This document shows, piece after piece, positions 5,995-7,008 of a DNA stretch of 7,008 nucleotides (position 1 is the first letter of the stretch; each line of letters begins with the position of its first letter). Where the stretch lies: the NCBI GenBank assembly GCA_014376425.1, contig JACMRO010000123.1, positions 1 through 7,008 on the forward strand, written 5' to 3'. The notes below the pieces were generated by a model. The model had not been told where the DNA came from, searched no databases, and worked only from the letters and a program-made list of their open reading frames with translations. A program made the translations under genes and the position numbers. The stretch is from Rubritepida sp. (GTDB taxonomy: Bacteria > Pseudomonadota > Alphaproteobacteria > Acetobacterales > Acetobacteraceae).

Positions 5995-6015
5995 GAAATT
6001 CGAACTAATCACGGT

Positions 6016-6063
6016 CCAGGGGCGGGTCGCCCTGGTGGGGGTGCAGGGGGCAAAGCCCCTTGC
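6016..6063. repeat. GC-rich double-hairpin element, probable dispersed intergenic repeat
   Basis: Two adjacent hairpins lie in the fusA-SDR spacer. The first (6016-6035) is CCAGGGGCGGGTCGCCCTGG, with an 8-bp stem if one G is bulged. The second (6043-6063) has GCAGGGGGC/GCCCCTTGC arms (9 pairs, one G-T) closing an AAA loop. They are separated by TGGGGGT. No T run follows on either strand, so it is not a canonical terminator, though it could stabilise the 3' end of fusA mRNA. The pattern resembles GGGGGC-AAA-GCCCC elements I recall between genes in Acetobacteraceae. That family assignment is from memory, and only one copy is in this window. Confidence 0.45.
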
Positions 6064-6081
6064 GTCTCGCTCCCCCAGTCT

Positions 6082-7008
6082 TCAGGCGCTCTGCTTCATA
6101 ATCTCTTCGGCAACGTTGCGCGGCACCGGATCATAATGGTGGAACTGCATCGAGAAGGACGCGCGTCCCTTGGTCATGCCGCGCAGGTTGGAGATGTAGC
6201 CGAACATCTCCTTCAGCGGCACATGGGCACGAACGATGACCGATGTGCCGGCCATGTCCTGGTTCTGGATCGTCCCGCGGCGCCGGTTGAGGTCGCCCAC
6301 CACGTCGCCGACGTGGTCCTGCGGCATGGTCACTTCCACGTCCATGATCGGCTCGAGAATCACCGGGCCGGCCTTCTTCATGCCTTCGCGGAAGCAGGCC
6401 TTGGCGGCGATCTCGAACGCCAGGGCGCTGGAGTCCACGTCGTGATACTTGCCGTCCACCAAGGTGTACTTGAAGTCCACGGTTGGGAAGCCGGCCAGCA
6501 CGCCGGTATCGGCCTGCACCTTGATGCCCTTATCCACCGCCGGGATGTATTCCTTCGGCACCGAACCGCCAACGACGCCGTTGTGGAACTCGATGCCGGA
6601 GTTCCGCTCCTTCGGCTCGAAGATGATCTTCACCTCGGCGTATTGGCCCGAACCGCCCGACTGCTTCTTGTGGGTGTAGGTCTCGGTATGGCTCTTGCTG
6701 ATCGTCTCGCGGTAGGCGACCTGAGGAGCACCGATGTTGCAGTCCACGCCGTATTCGCGACGCAGCCGGTCCACGATGATTTCCAGGTGCAGCTCGCCCA
6801 TGCCCGACAGAATGACCTGGCCGGTCTCCTGGTCCGTCTTGACACGCAGCGAGGGGTCCTCCCCGGCCAGCTTACCCAGGCCGGCGGTCATCTTTTCGAC
6901 GGCTTCCTTGGTCTTGGGTTCGACGGAGATGTCGATGACAGGCACCGGGAATGCCATGCGCTCCAGGATCACCGGATCGTCGTTGCTAGCCAGCGTATCG
7001 CCGGTGAA
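6082..7008 (-). CDS. fusA: Translation elongation factor G, C-terminal part (5' end outside window)
   Basis: EF-G is the GTPase that drives translocation of tRNA and mRNA on the ribosome and, with RRF, ribosome recycling. The window holds 308 codons plus the stop. The frame is open to 7008, so the gene begins outside the window; full-length EF-G is about 690-705 residues. Counting from the window edge, it enters at FTGDTLASNDDP (end of domain II), then has domain III with GMGELHLEI (70-78). Domain IV follows with HKKQSGGSGQYA (113-124) and YHDVDSS (188-194), whose His189 corresponds to the decoding-site His of E. coli EF-G. Domain V has EPIM (219-222) and TKGRASFSMQFHHYD near the end. The GTPase domain is not visible, so its integrity cannot be judged. 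Usually tuf follows fusA in the str operon, but here a 228-bp non-coding spacer and SDR genes follow. Confidence 0.97.
   Translation of the reverse strand, partial: FTGDTLASNDDPVILERMAFPVPVIDISVEPKTKEAVEKMTAGLGKLAGEDPSLRVKTDQETGQVILSGMGELHLEIIVDRLRREYGVDCNIGAPQVAYRETISKSHTETYTHKKQSGGSGQYAEVKIIFEPKERNSGIEFHNGVVGGSVPKEYIPAVDKGIKVQADTGVLAGFPTVDFKYTLVDGKYHDVDSSALAFEIAAKACFREGMKKAGPVILEPIMDVEVTMPQDHVGDVVGDLNRRRGTIQNQDMAGTSVIVRAHVPLKEMFGYISNLRGMTKGRASFSMQFHHYDPVPRNVAEEIMKQSA

Noticed and set aside
5925..6005. tRNA-like TTCGA motifs on the minus strand (GGTTCGAGCC and AGTTCGAATT)
   Set aside because: The flanking bases do not form a 5-bp T stem, and no acceptor, D or anticodon arms could be found around either motif, so there is no tRNA or obvious attachment site.
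5854..6012. N-terminal extension of the first SDR (53 residues)
   Set aside because: The added part is Pro/Arg/Gly-rich, crosses the terminator-like hairpin and precedes the normal SDR beginning. The start at 5853 gives a standard 250-residue protein.

Overview
The window is a GC-rich bacterial chromosome segment in which every supported gene lies on the minus strand, so transcription runs from high to low coordinates. The core genes (EF-G, DNA gyrase A, CoaD, two cyclophilins), the gyrA-coaD-ppi-ppi order, the alphaproteobacterial type of GyrA (acidic insertion in the C-terminal domain, Ala at the E. coli Ser83 position) and a GC-rich double-hairpin repeat after fusA all point to an alphaproteobacterium. 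I would guess Acetobacteraceae/Rhodospirillales. The class is fairly secure; the family is inference from memory.

Layout in transcription order. (1) 7008-6082: the C-terminal 308 residues of elongation factor G (fusA), cut by the window edge. (2) 6081-5854: a 228-bp non-coding spacer with a repeat-like double hairpin and a second hairpin that looks like a terminator for fusA. No tuf gene follows fusA. (3) 5853-4358: two short-chain dehydrogenase/reductase (SDR) genes joined by a TGATG stop/start overlap. The first has a complete catalytic tetrad. The second keeps the nucleotide-binding motif and the Lys but has lost the catalytic Asn, Ser and Tyr. (4) 4357-4276: an 82-bp spacer with a possible gyrA promoter and a small dyad. 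(5) 4275-1519: complete gyrA. (6) 1526-1014: coaD, overlapping the end of gyrA by 8 bp. (7) 1002-460: a cyclophilin with a signal peptide. (8) 434-1: a paralogous cyclophilin without one, cut by the window start.

Genes 5-8 are packed like one operon: 8-bp overlap, 11-bp gap, 25-bp gap. They combine DNA topology, coenzyme A synthesis and proline isomerisation in two compartments, and appear to be a conserved housekeeping block, not a single pathway. The SDR pair is the accessory part and the most interesting: an intact SDR translationally coupled to an apparent pseudo-SDR suggests a hetero-oligomeric dehydrogenase with one non-catalytic subunit. I see no mobile element, CRISPR array, tRNA or rRNA.
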